NCBI GenBank assembly: GCA_965658025.1 | Contig: CBFHQL010000007.1 | Location: 1 to 64,000, forward strand | Direction: 5' to 3' | DNA from: UBA3537 sp965658025 | GTDB taxonomy: Bacteria; Bacteroidota; Bacteroidia; Flavobacteriales; Flavobacteriaceae | DNA length: 64,000 nucleotides | Shown here: positions 1 through 8,447 of the stretch, piece by piece | Position numbering within the stretch: position 1 is the stretch's first letter | How the letters are laid out: each line of letters starts with the position of its first letter | Translations under genes and position numbers: made by a program | Notes under the pieces: model-generated | The model's database searches: none | Seen by the model: only the letters and a program-made list of their open reading frames with translations | What the model was told of the DNA's origin: nothing

Positions 1-1407
1 CCTTTGGTCGTAATTTCTGCCGATCGCCCACAACATCTTGTGAATATTGGTGATGGACAAACCATCATTCAACCCCATGCTTTTGGGAAGCATATTCTTT
101 TTGAGGCCAATCTGACTCCTCCAGTCAAAACTCTTTTTTCAAGTGTTTTACAAGCACAGCGTAAAGCACAACAACTAATTTCCAAAGCACTCGATGCCGC
201 ACAGCAAAAAATGGGTCCTGTACACATCAATGTACCCTTCGATGAACCACTCTATAAAACTGTAGATCAGCCCATCAAAATTGATAGTCCATCAAAAAAA
301 GGTGTTTATAAAGACAGTGTTACGCTTGGTGCTTCTGTGCTTAAAACTTGGCAAAAAGCCAAACGAAAATTGATTTTGGTTGGGGTAAATCCACCAAATT
401 CTCTGGCATCAGACGTATTGGAACAACTAGCCAATGACCCCTCAGTCATCGTACTTACAGAAACCACGTCAAATTTACATCACCCCAATTTTTTTCCCTT
501 TATCGATCAATTGATAGCACCTCTAAACGAAACTGAATTTGAAGCACTTCAACCAGATTTGCTTTTGACGTTTGGCGGATTGATTATCTCAAAAAAAATA
601 AAAGCTTTTTTACGCAAATATCAACCAAAACACCATTGGCATGTGGACCCGTACAGAGCAAATGATACTTTTTTTAGGTTAAATAAACATTTTAAGTGTA
701 CACCTAGCACTTTTTTTAGCCAACTTTTTAAAACTTCTAACAATACGGAAAGTACATATTTTGATATTTGGAACACAGTTAAGCACTACCGCCGAAAAGG
801 GCACGAACGTTATTTGAAATCCATGCCTTTTAGTGATTTTAAGGCCTTTGAATTAATTTCTGCCGCAATTCCTCATCAGTATATGGTTCAGTCTGGAAAC
901 AGCTCTGCTATTCGTTATTTACAGCTTTTTGAATTTCATTCTTCCATTGAATTATATTGCAATAGAGGGACAAGCGGCATTGATGGTTCTACGAGTACGG
1001 CCGTAGGAGCTTCAGTAGTTTCTAAGCGTCCAACCCTGTTGATTACAGGCGATTTGAGTTTTTTCTACGACATTAACGGGCTTTGGAACACCTCTATTCC
1101 AGACGATTTTAAAATTATTGTCATCAATAATGGCGGAGGTGGAATTTTTAGAATTCTCCCCGGAAACGACAATTCTCCTCTATTCGAAACTTATTTTGAA
1201 ACAAAGCACCAACGCACTGCAAAAGCGTTGGCAAAAGACTTTGGTTTTTCGTACAGTATGGCCAATTCTACACACACATTGGTGGAGGCCTTAGCTCAGT
1301 TTTTTGATGCTGCTGATGGGCCAAAACTCCTTGAAATCTTTACCCCATCGTCTGAAAATGACAAAATTCTTCTCTCTTATTTTGATGAAATCATCAAAAA
1401 AAGTTAA
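1..1407 (+). CDS. menD: MenD, menaquinone pathway SEPHCHC synthase (5'-truncated)
   Basis: Makes 2-succinyl-5-enolpyruvyl-6-hydroxy-3-cyclohexene-1-carboxylate from isochorismate and 2-oxoglutarate, using thiamine diphosphate, in the cytoplasm. The reading frame is open from base 1 and starts inside the protein (VVISADRP, a conserved MenD segment), so roughly the first hundred residues lie outside the window; the TTG at base 4 is not a real start. The C-terminal thiamine diphosphate/Mg region is clear (GDLSFFYDINGLW followed by INNGGGGIF). It belongs with the menB-menA-menC-menE genes downstream, although DUF2853, purU and the S1-domain gene lie between. Confidence 0.95.
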   Translation, partial: PLVVISADRPQHLVNIGDGQTIIQPHAFGKHILFEANLTPPVKTLFSSVLQAQRKAQQLISKALDAAQQKMGPVHINVPFDEPLYKTVDQPIKIDSPSKKGVYKDSVTLGASVLKTWQKAKRKLILVGVNPPNSLASDVLEQLANDPSVIVLTETTSNLHHPNFFPFIDQLIAPLNETEFEALQPDLLLTFGGLIISKKIKAFLRKYQPKHHWHVDPYRANDTFFRLNKHFKCTPSTFFSQLFKTSNNTESTYFDIWNTVKHYRRKGHERYLKSMPFSDFKAFELISAAIPHQYMVQSGNSSAIRYLQLFEFHSSIELYCNRGTSGIDGSTSTAVGASVVSKRPTLLITGDLSFFYDINGLWNTSIPDDFKIIVINNGGGGIFRILPGNDNSPLFETYFETKHQRTAKALAKDFGFSYSMANSTHTLVEALAQFFDAADGPKLLEIFTPSSENDKILLSYFDEIIKKS

Positions 1408-1425
1408 AAAAAAGTTCAAAAAAAA

Positions 1426-1451
1426 TGTGACTTTTTTCAAAATGGTGTGTC
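1426..1451 (+). promoter_or_regulatory. Putative ECF-sigma promoter upstream of the DUF2853 gene
   Basis: The -35-like TGTGACTTTTT starts at 1426 and the -10-like TGTGTC ends at 1451, separated by 9 bases; counted as GTGACTT to GTC the gap is 15 bases, the spacing usual for ECF sigma factors. The A-tract just upstream (about 1418-1425) is also conserved. The same arrangement occurs at 14045-14070 and 19584-19609, each time reading toward a gene. The predicted leader is about 55 nt. Assignment to an ECF sigma factor is inference. Confidence 0.6.
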
Positions 1452-1513
1452 ATAACTTATGAGGAACTGTATAATGCAGTCGAATTATTATTAATTATAA
1501 ACCCAATAGTATT

Positions 1514-1852
1514 ATGAGCAAAAGAGAAGAATTAATTCAAAAGTATGCGAATGATTTAAAAACAAAATGTAATGTTCAACCGGACATGGATCTTCTAAAA
1601 AAAGTAACCATCGGTTGTGGTCCTTCAATTTACGACAACGATGCGAGCACCGTATCGGGTACAGATCCATCGGAAGTGGAGACTGTTCGTAACAATTTTT
1701 TAATCAATAAATTAGGGCTAAGCGATTCACCAAAATTAGATGAAGGCATCAATAAAGTGCTTGATATGTATGGTAAATCCAATCGTAACAAGTACCGTGC
1801 AGTCGTGTACTACTTACTCACCAAGCATTTTGGTAAAGAATCGGTGTATTAG
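1514..1852 (+). CDS. DUF2853 family protein
   Basis: A 112-residue soluble, charged protein with the conserved segment KVTIGCGPSIYDNDASTVS around residues 31-49. It matches the DUF2853 family of small conserved proteins of unknown function by recall of family sequence. It has no signal peptide or membrane segment, so it is probably cytoplasmic. It is transcribed alone from the ECF-like promoter at 1426-1451 and faces purU convergently with only 9 bases between the genes. The shared promoter type suggests a stress or envelope response role, but no biochemical function can be assigned. Confidence 0.8.
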   Translation: MSKREELIQKYANDLKTKCNVQPDMDLLKKVTIGCGPSIYDNDASTVSGTDPSEVETVRNNFLINKLGLSDSPKLDEGINKVLDMYGKSNRNKYRAVVYYLLTKHFGKESVY

Positions 1853-1861
1853 GATTGGATT

Positions 1862-2716
1862 TTAAGAAAAAACCACCGTTTTGTTGCCATACACCATCAC
1901 TTTTTGGTCGACGTGGTGTTTAATGGCTGTAGAAAGCACAATTTTTTCTAAGTCGCGCCCTTTACTTATTAAATCTTTGATGGTGTGGGTATGAGAAACA
2001 CGCACAACATCTTGTTCAATGATAGGGCCAGCGTCCAATTCGGTGGTTACATAATGTGAAGTCGCACCAATAATTTTCACACCACGTTTAAACGCCGAAT
2101 GGTAGGGTTTTGCACCTACAAAGGCCGGTAAAAAAGAGTGGTGAATATTGATGATTTTTGAAGGATATACATCAATAAGTCCTTGTGGTATGATTTGCAT
2201 ATAGCGCGCCAAAACAATAAAATCGATTTGATGTTCTTTCAATAATTTAAGGTGTGCTTGTTCGGCCTCACTTCGAGTGTCGGGCGTAACTGGTACATGA
2301 AAAAATGGAATTTCAAAACTATCGGCAATAGGTTTTAAATCCATGTGGTTGCTTACAATAAAAGGAATTTCTATTTTCAATTCCCCAGATTTGAAACGCC
2401 CCAAAATATCGTATAAACAATGATCATATTTTGAAACAAAAAGTGCCATTTTTGGCAGTGTTTCAGCATCAAACAGTGTCCAATCCATTTGAAATTGTTG
2501 TGCAACCAAAACATCAAATTGTTTCTTAAGTTCGTTTTTGGACGGATTTGTTTTCTCGAAAGTACATTCAAGACGCATAAAAAACACTTCTTGTTCGTGG
2601 TCTACATGTTGATCCACATAAGTGATGTTGCCCTGCTGACCAAGAATGAAATTTGTTGTCGCTGCAATAATACCCGGTTGGTCTTTGCAATTTATTAAAA
2701 TGGTAAATTTTTTCAT
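1862..2716 (-). CDS. purU: PurU, formyltetrahydrofolate deformylase
   Basis: Hydrolyses 10-formyltetrahydrofolate to formate and tetrahydrofolate, balancing one-carbon pools and supplying formate for purine synthesis. An N-terminal ACT domain (about residues 1-85, beginning with FTILINCKDQPGI) is followed by a formyltransferase fold. Catalytic-region motifs are visible: IPFFHVPVTPD, ARYMQIIP, the INIHHSFLPAF segment with the catalytic histidine, and GATSHYVTTELDAGPIIEQ. The length of 284 residues is normal. A TAATTTTG box ends five bases before this ATG, so the mRNA is probably nearly leaderless. Confidence 0.95.
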   Translation of the reverse strand: MKKFTILINCKDQPGIIAATTNFILGQQGNITYVDQHVDHEQEVFFMRLECTFEKTNPSKNELKKQFDVLVAQQFQMDWTLFDAETLPKMALFVSKYDHCLYDILGRFKSGELKIEIPFIVSNHMDLKPIADSFEIPFFHVPVTPDTRSEAEQAHLKLLKEHQIDFIVLARYMQIIPQGLIDVYPSKIINIHHSFLPAFVGAKPYHSAFKRGVKIIGATSHYVTTELDAGPIIEQDVVRVSHTHTIKDLISKGRDLEKIVLSTAIKHHVDQKVMVYGNKTVVFS

Positions 2717-2721
2717 TCCTG

Positions 2722-2729
2722 CAAAATTA
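2722..2729 (-). promoter_or_regulatory. Housekeeping promoter -7 box for purU
   Basis: TAATTTTG on the minus strand, matching the Bacteroidota TAnnTTTG core, with TTG 18 bases further upstream (2748-2750). Only CAGGA separates the box from the purU ATG. Confidence 0.65.
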
Positions 2730-2787
2730 GAAAAAACTTTAATTGCTCAACGTATTTTTTACAAGTTATTATTCCCTCGATTATGCT

Positions 2788-2795
2788 TACCTTTG
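2788..2795 (+). promoter_or_regulatory. Housekeeping promoter -7 box for the S1-domain gene
   Basis: TACCTTTG matches TAnnTTTG and is followed by only CAAC before the ATG at 2800. No convincing -33 element is visible. If the box is used, transcription starts at or next to the start codon. Confidence 0.6.
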
Positions 2796-2799
2796 CAAC

Positions 2800-3636
2800 A
2801 TGATTGAACTAGGTAAATTTAACACCCTAAAAATTTTAAGAGATACCGATCCAGGGTTGTTTTTGGGCGATGATGAAGACAACGAAGTTTTGTTGCCTAA
2901 CAGATATGTCCCCGCTGATTTCAAAATCGATGATGTCTTAGACGTTTTTGTTTACTTGGACAATGAAGAACGCTTGGTGGCTGTTAACGATACACCATAC
3001 ATCCAAAAGGGAGAATTTGCACTTTTGCGTTGCAATGCCGTTAATGAATATGGGGCGTTTTTGGATTGGGGTATGGTTAAAGAACTGTTTTGTCCATTCA
3101 GAGAACAGGCCTTCAAAATGAAAAAAGGGGGCTGGTACTTGGTGTATTGCTATTTAGACGAAAAGTCGGACCGTTTGGTGGCGTCGAGCAAAACCAATCG
3201 TTTTTTAGACAACAGCGCATTGTCAGTAGCTTTGTATGACGAAGTTGACTTGATTGTGTCGCATCCCTCTGAATTAGGCATGAATGTCATAGTGAACAAA
3301 CGCCATTTGGGGCTTATTTTTCATGGTGATATTTTTAAAGATTTAAGCATTGGTGACCGCTTAAAAGGCATTGTAAAAAAAATCCGCCCTAATAATAAAA
3401 TTGATATTGGTTTGTCCCAAATCGGATATAGAAATATCGAACCAAGCGCACAAGCCTTACTCGAACTGATTAATGATCATGATGGATTTTTGGACATTAC
3501 AGACAAATCTTCACCTGAAGCTATAAAATCGGTGGTTCAAATGAGTAAAAAAAGTTTTAAAAAAGCTGTAGGGGCGTTGTACAAAAAGCGTTTGATCCGC
3601 TTGGAATCTGACGGTATTTATTTAGTAAAAAAATAA
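2800..3636 (+). CDS. S1 RNA-binding domain protein, CvfB-like
   Basis: About 278 residues, resembling CvfB/YitL proteins, which contain tandem S1-like OB folds and a C-terminal winged helix and bind RNA. Visible features are a DVFVYLDNEERLVAV strand region, a second OB segment (GEFALLRCNAVNEYGAFLDW), a later repeat (GDRLKGIVKKIRPNNKIDIG), and a C-terminal winged-helix-like part with MSKKSFKKAVGALYKKRLI. The start at 2800 is preferred over the upstream in-frame ATG at 2743, because 2743 lies before the promoter box and adds a non-conserved stretch. It leads into menB after 10 bases. A specific role (regulation of translation or virulence in the Staphylococcus homologue) should not be transferred. 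Confidence 0.85.
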   Translation: MIELGKFNTLKILRDTDPGLFLGDDEDNEVLLPNRYVPADFKIDDVLDVFVYLDNEERLVAVNDTPYIQKGEFALLRCNAVNEYGAFLDWGMVKELFCPFREQAFKMKKGGWYLVYCYLDEKSDRLVASSKTNRFLDNSALSVALYDEVDLIVSHPSELGMNVIVNKRHLGLIFHGDIFKDLSIGDRLKGIVKKIRPNNKIDIGLSQIGYRNIEPSAQALLELINDHDGFLDITDKSSPEAIKSVVQMSKKSFKKAVGALYKKRLIRLESDGIYLVKK

Positions 3637-3646
3637 AATAAACATT

Positions 3647-4486
3647 ATGAGCGCAATACAATGGAAAACCGCAATTGAATTTGAAGACATCACCTACAAG
3701 AAATGTGATGGGGTTGCACGCATTGCCTTTAATCGACCAGAAGTGCGTAACGCATTTCGGCCACAAACCACTTCAGAGCTACTCAAAGCATTCCACGATG
3801 CCAACGAAGACACTTCAATAGGCGTTGTTTTGTTGAGTGCAGAAGGGCCATCATCCAAAGATGGTGTTTATTCGTTTTGTAGTGGCGGTGATCAAAAAGC
3901 TCGTGGCGAGGAGGGCTATGTTGGTAAAGATGGTTATCATCGCTTAAATATTTTGGAAGTTCAGCGTTTGATTCGTTTTATGCCAAAGGCCGTTATTGCT
4001 GTAGTTCCAGGTTGGGCTGTGGGTGGAGGTCATAGTCTGCACGTTGTTTGCGATTTGACTTTAGCCAGTAAAGAACACGCTATTTTTAAGCAAACCGATG
4101 CCGACGTTACAAGTTTTGACGGGGGCTATGGTTCGGCGTATTTAGCGAAAATGGTTGGACAGAAAAAAGCCCGAGAAATATTCTTTTTAGGTCGTAATTA
4201 TTCAGCGCAAGAAGCTTACGAGATGGGGATGGTCAATGCTGTTATTACTCACGATAAATTAGAAGCTACTGCTTTTGAATGGGCACAAGAAATTTTACAA
4301 AAATCACCTATTTCCATAAAAATGCTAAAGTTTGCCATGAATCTAACGGATGATGGCATGGTTGGACAGCAGGTTTTTGCGGGCGAAGCGACACGCTTGG
4401 CCTACATGACGGATGAGGCCAAAGAAGGCCGTAATGCCTTTTTAGAAAAGCGTCCACCCAATTTTAATAAAAAATGGATTCCTTAG
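3647..4486 (+). CDS. menB: MenB, 1,4-dihydroxy-2-naphthoyl-CoA synthase
   Basis: Cyclises o-succinylbenzoyl-CoA to 1,4-dihydroxy-2-naphthoyl-CoA in menaquinone synthesis. It has the crotonase fold with the MenB-specific CSGGDQKARGEEGY loop, the oxyanion-hole region GWAVGGGHSLHVVCDL, and the DVTSFDGGYGSAYLA motif. The length of 279 residues is typical. It sits directly upstream of menA with one base between the coding regions, so it is part of the men operon. Confidence 0.97.
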   Translation: MSAIQWKTAIEFEDITYKKCDGVARIAFNRPEVRNAFRPQTTSELLKAFHDANEDTSIGVVLLSAEGPSSKDGVYSFCSGGDQKARGEEGYVGKDGYHRLNILEVQRLIRFMPKAVIAVVPGWAVGGGHSLHVVCDLTLASKEHAIFKQTDADVTSFDGGYGSAYLAKMVGQKKAREIFFLGRNYSAQEAYEMGMVNAVITHDKLEATAFEWAQEILQKSPISIKMLKFAMNLTDDGMVGQQVFAGEATRLAYMTDEAKEGRNAFLEKRPPNFNKKWIP

Positions 4487-4487
4487 T

Positions 4488-5408
4488 ATGGCCCATCTAA
4501 AATCTTGGATATCGGCATCTCGACTTCGTACTTTGCCGCTCTCGATTTCAGGGGCAATCGTGGGTTCGAGTTATGCCTATTTTTTGGATTTTTTTGATGT
4601 CTCTATCTTTACACTTATCATTCTAACGACCTTAAGTTTTCAAATTTTATCCAATTTAGCCAATGATTATGGTGATGGCGTCAAAGGGACGGACAACGAT
4701 TCGCGTATTGGCCCAAAACGTGCTATTCAGAGTGGTGAAATATCTGCCAAGCAAATGCGGTTGGCTGTACTATTAAATGCAATCATCAGTGGAATTTTGG
4801 CTATAACACTTATCTTGTTGGTCTTTGGCTTTGATCAGCTGGGTAATGCTTTGATTTTTATGGTTTTAGGTGGATTATCCATTTATGCTGCCATAAGCTA
4901 TACGGTGGGAAAGTCTGCGTATGGCTACAAAGCACTTGGAGATCTTATGGTTTTTTTATTTTTTGGTTTGCTCAGTGTTTTTGGTACTTTTTTCTTGTTT
5001 GCACAGCATATAGATTTTCGCTTAATTTTACCCGCTTCATCTGTTGGATTACTTAGTGTAGCAGTACTCAATTTGAATAACATGCGCGATTTAGACTCAG
5101 ATCAAAAGTCGAATAAAAATACATTAGCTGGATATTTGGGGCCTAAAAATGCTAAAGTGTATCATTTTTCACTTATTCTTTTAGCTATTATTTTGATGGT
5201 CATTTTTCAGTATATGATGTCTTTTTCGAAACTAATGTTTGTCACATGGATTGCCTTTGTCCCTTTATTATTTCATCTTAAATCCATTTATTACATAACA
5301 AATCCCAAAGCTTTCGATCCTCACCTCAAGCTTGTTGCATTGTCTACTTTTGTCTTGTCGTTGCTGTTTGCTTCAGCATTGATTTTAGAACATTTTTATA
5401 CGGTATAG
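4488..5408 (+). CDS. menA: MenA, 1,4-dihydroxy-2-naphthoate polyprenyltransferase
   Basis: Integral membrane UbiA-family prenyltransferase that attaches the polyprenyl tail to 1,4-dihydroxy-2-naphthoate, giving demethylmenaquinone. The first aspartate motif NDYGDGVKGTDNDSRIGP and the second NNMRDLDSDQKSNKNTLAG bind prenyl diphosphate through Mg. About eight or nine hydrophobic helices cover the 306 residues. Spacing of one base from menB and two from menC supports co-transcription. Confidence 0.96.
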   Translation: MAHLKSWISASRLRTLPLSISGAIVGSSYAYFLDFFDVSIFTLIILTTLSFQILSNLANDYGDGVKGTDNDSRIGPKRAIQSGEISAKQMRLAVLLNAIISGILAITLILLVFGFDQLGNALIFMVLGGLSIYAAISYTVGKSAYGYKALGDLMVFLFFGLLSVFGTFFLFAQHIDFRLILPASSVGLLSVAVLNLNNMRDLDSDQKSNKNTLAGYLGPKNAKVYHFSLILLAIILMVIFQYMMSFSKLMFVTWIAFVPLLFHLKSIYYITNPKAFDPHLKLVALSTFVLSLLFASALILEHFYTV

Positions 5409-5410
5409 AG

Positions 5411-6445
5411 ATGAAAGCATCATTTTTACCATATCAATTACAGTTTAAACACGCCAGTGGTACCTCACGTGGGGTGCTAAAAACCAAAGACACATGGTTT
5501 ATCAAAATTGAAGATGAACAGTCCGTAGGCATAGGTGAATGCGGCATGTTTAGAGGGTTGAGTTACGATGACCGTCCAGATTTTGAAGCAAAACTAAAAT
5601 GGGCTTGTGAACATATCGATTTAGGTTTAGAACATCTTCTCACTGCACTAGTAGAGTTTCCATCCATTCAATTTGGATTAGAAATGGCTTTTTCGGATTT
5701 AAAATCAAAAACACCTCGTATTTTATTCCCCTCAAAGTTCACCTCAGGAACAGATTTTATACCAATTAACGGGTTGATTTGGATGGGTGATGAGCAGTTT
5801 ATGAAAGCACAAATCCGTTCAAAATTAGATGCAGGTTTTAATTGTATAAAAATCAAAATAGGGGCTTTAGATTTTGCAACTGAATTGGCTTTGATTAAGT
5901 CCATAAGAAATGAATACGATGCCAACACCATTGAAGTTCGTGTGGATGCCAATGGTGCATTTTCTCCTTTGGAAGCAATGGAAAAATTAAAGCGTTTATC
6001 AGATTATGATTTGCATTCGATAGAGCAGCCCATAAGTGCTGGCCAGTACGCTGCTATGGCCGAACTTTGCGCCAAAACGCCTTTACCTATTGCTTTGGAT
6101 GAAGAATTAATTGGAATACATGATGTAACAAAGCAAAAACAATTGCTACAAACTATAAATCCCCAATATATTATTCTCAAGCCAACGCTTGTGGGTGGTT
6201 TTTCGGGTAGTCAGTCATGGATAAATTTGGCTGAAAATCAGTCGATTGGGTGGTGGGTTACCAGTGCATTAGAAAGCAATATTGGCCTTAATGCCATTGC
6301 ACAATGGACCTATCATTTGGGTGTAAAACGACCTCAAGGTTTAGGAACTGGAGGGTTGTTTACAAACAACATGGATTCGCCTTTAACAATTAAAAATGGG
6401 CATCTGACGTATATGCCTTTAAACAAATGGAATATTAAATTTTAG
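5411..6445 (+). CDS. menC: MenC, o-succinylbenzoate synthase
   Basis: Enolase-superfamily dehydratase converting SHCHC to o-succinylbenzoate. Catalytic and metal features are visible: the KxK motif in CIKIKIG, metal-ligand strands RVDANGAFS and SIEQPI, ALDEELIG, and the later lysine strand IILKPTLVGGF. The length of 344 residues is normal. It lies two bases after menA and two before the CPBP protease gene. Confidence 0.96.
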   Translation: MKASFLPYQLQFKHASGTSRGVLKTKDTWFIKIEDEQSVGIGECGMFRGLSYDDRPDFEAKLKWACEHIDLGLEHLLTALVEFPSIQFGLEMAFSDLKSKTPRILFPSKFTSGTDFIPINGLIWMGDEQFMKAQIRSKLDAGFNCIKIKIGALDFATELALIKSIRNEYDANTIEVRVDANGAFSPLEAMEKLKRLSDYDLHSIEQPISAGQYAAMAELCAKTPLPIALDEELIGIHDVTKQKQLLQTINPQYIILKPTLVGGFSGSQSWINLAENQSIGWWVTSALESNIGLNAIAQWTYHLGVKRPQGLGTGGLFTNNMDSPLTIKNGHLTYMPLNKWNIKF

Positions 6446-6447
6446 AT

Positions 6448-7377
6448 ATGTATATAAAACAAGCATTTAAATTTGAACACGATTGGTGGCTGTATATCGT
6501 CGGTGTAATTATTGTAATCATAGGCGTTATTTTGGGGCAAATTCCACTTACAGCTGCTTTGATGCTTAAGATGATGGAAGACGGAGGCAACTTTGCTACT
6601 TTGGAAGATCCTTATCAACTCATGGCCATGTTGGATTCAAATTTGAATCTATTTTTGATGTTGCTCTCCTTTGCTGTGGGGCTGTTGGCTGTATTTGTTG
6701 TTGCAAAGTTCTTACATAAACAAACCCTAAAAAGTTTAACCACTTCTAGAGAAAAAATTGATTGGCGTCGTTTTTGGTTTGCGTTCATCGTTTGGGGTGT
6801 TTTTACAAGTTTTTTTATTGGTTTAGAATATTTTATGAATCCAGAGCACTATGTGTTTAATTTTGAATTAAAACCATTTTTAATTTTACTGCTTATTTCT
6901 ATTCTTTTTATACCCCTGCAAACAAGTTTTGAAGAATATTTTTTTCGTGGCTATTTGATGCAAGGCATAGGTGCATTGGTAAAAAACAGGTGGTTGCCTC
7001 TTATTTTTACCTCCACATTATTTGGATTATTGCATATTTCTAACCCTGAAATTGGCAAACTCGGATACATCCTTTTGGTTCATTATATCGGAACAGGATT
7101 TTTGTTGGGCATCATGACGCTTATGGATGAAGGATTGGAATTGGCGCTTGGTTTTCATGCGGCAAACAATCTTTTGGCTGCGTTGTTGCTTACCGCCGAT
7201 TGGACGGCTTTCCAAACACATTCTATACTAAAAGACATTTCAGAACCCGAACTAGCTGGGGCAGATGTCTTTTTTCCGGTCTTTGTAATTTACCCTTTAT
7301 TACTCTTTGTTTTTGCAAAAAAATACAACTGGACCAATTGGAAAGAAAAATTATTTGGTAAAGTCACTAATGATTAA
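6448..7377 (+). CDS. CPBP family intramembrane glutamic protease
   Basis: Membrane protein of 309 residues with roughly eight hydrophobic segments and the Abi/CPBP (Rce1-like) signatures: EEYFFRG (EExxxR), FGLLH (FxxxH) and HAANN near the end of the core. Such proteins are CAAX prenyl protease relatives that cleave within or near the membrane, but bacterial substrates are mostly unknown. It is embedded in the men operon, two bases after menC, and its TAA overlaps the menE ATG by one base (TAATG). That coupling suggests co-expression with menaquinone synthesis; a functional link is inference. Confidence 0.9.
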   Translation: MYIKQAFKFEHDWWLYIVGVIIVIIGVILGQIPLTAALMLKMMEDGGNFATLEDPYQLMAMLDSNLNLFLMLLSFAVGLLAVFVVAKFLHKQTLKSLTTSREKIDWRRFWFAFIVWGVFTSFFIGLEYFMNPEHYVFNFELKPFLILLLISILFIPLQTSFEEYFFRGYLMQGIGALVKNRWLPLIFTSTLFGLLHISNPEIGKLGYILLVHYIGTGFLLGIMTLMDEGLELALGFHAANNLLAALLLTADWTAFQTHSILKDISEPELAGADVFFPVFVIYPLLLFVFAKKYNWTNWKEKLFGKVTND

Positions 7378-8447
7378 TGTTGAATAATGCGATAAGTCAT
7401 ATAAAACCTAATGAATTGTTTCACCTCAATGGCGTTCAATACACTATTGATGCGGTCAAAATATTGGCCAATAATTTCGCTAAAACAGGAAGTGAAAATG
7501 AGCGTAATTTAGGAGAATTTATCCTAAATTGGGTTGATGACTCTGAAAATATTTCCTTAAGTACTTCAGGAACAACCTCCGAACCAACCACAATATCAAT
7601 ACCAAAAAAAGCATTTGTGAATTCCGCCAAAGCAACAGGTATTTTTTTTAATTTAAGTCCTGGTGATTCTGTACTTTGTTGTTTACCGTTTTCATATATT
7701 GCTGCCAAAATGATGTTTGTGCGCGCTTGGGTTTTGGGGCTAAAATTAGATATTATAGAACCCTCCTCAAACCCTTTAGAGCTTATTTCGAAACCCTACG
7801 ATTTTTCAGCAATGGTACCTTTGCAAATCCGCAATTCCCTTTCAAAACTTAATCAAATTGGGACACTTTTGGTGGGTGGTGCAGCTGTTTCAATAGATTT
7901 AGCACATCAGTTGAAACAGTACAATTGTACAGTTTTTGAAACTTTTGGAATGACGGAAACCGTCAGTCATATTGCTGCTAAAAATCTATCTGAAGGAGAA
8001 ACTGTTTTTAGAGTACTGCCAAACATTTCTATTGCCCAAGACGATCGTGGTTGCCTCACAGTGAATGCACCACATTTAAATCCAAAACTTTTGCAAACAA
8101 ACGATGTTGTTTCTCTAATTTCCAATGATACGTTTAAATGGTTGGGACGTTATGACCATGTGATAAATTCTGGAGGGGTAAAAATACACCCAGAAGTATT
8201 GGAGCAAAAACTACAAAATCAGATAAAAACACCTTTTTTTGTTGCTGGAGTTCCAGATAAAGTTTTGGGTCAAAAAGTAGTTTTAATTATTGAAGCTAAA
8301 GCCAAACAAATGGATTTGGATTTAAACGAAATTGAAGCCATCAAAAGACCTAAGGCCACTTATTTCTTACCCAAGTTTCATAGGACTAAATCCGGGAAAA
8401 TCCAACGCCAGAAAACTTTAGATTTGTTAGACTTGAATCACGCCTAA
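7377..8447 (+). CDS. menE: MenE, o-succinylbenzoate-CoA ligase
   Basis: Adenylate-forming ligase that activates o-succinylbenzoate to its CoA ester before MenB acts. It shows the P-loop-like STSGTTSEPTTI, the FETFGMTETVSH adenylation core, a GRYDHVINSGGVKI hinge region, and the C-terminal catalytic lysine region SGKIQRQKTL. At 356 residues it is shorter than the roughly 450-residue E. coli enzyme, but the core motifs are complete. It is the last gene of the men run; its 3' end overlaps the convergent carboxylase gene by 21 bases. Confidence 0.93.
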   Translation: MLNNAISHIKPNELFHLNGVQYTIDAVKILANNFAKTGSENERNLGEFILNWVDDSENISLSTSGTTSEPTTISIPKKAFVNSAKATGIFFNLSPGDSVLCCLPFSYIAAKMMFVRAWVLGLKLDIIEPSSNPLELISKPYDFSAMVPLQIRNSLSKLNQIGTLLVGGAAVSIDLAHQLKQYNCTVFETFGMTETVSHIAAKNLSEGETVFRVLPNISIAQDDRGCLTVNAPHLNPKLLQTNDVVSLISNDTFKWLGRYDHVINSGGVKIHPEVLEQKLQNQIKTPFFVAGVPDKVLGQKVVLIIEAKAKQMDLDLNEIEAIKRPKATYFLPKFHRTKSGKIQRQKTLDLLDLNHA

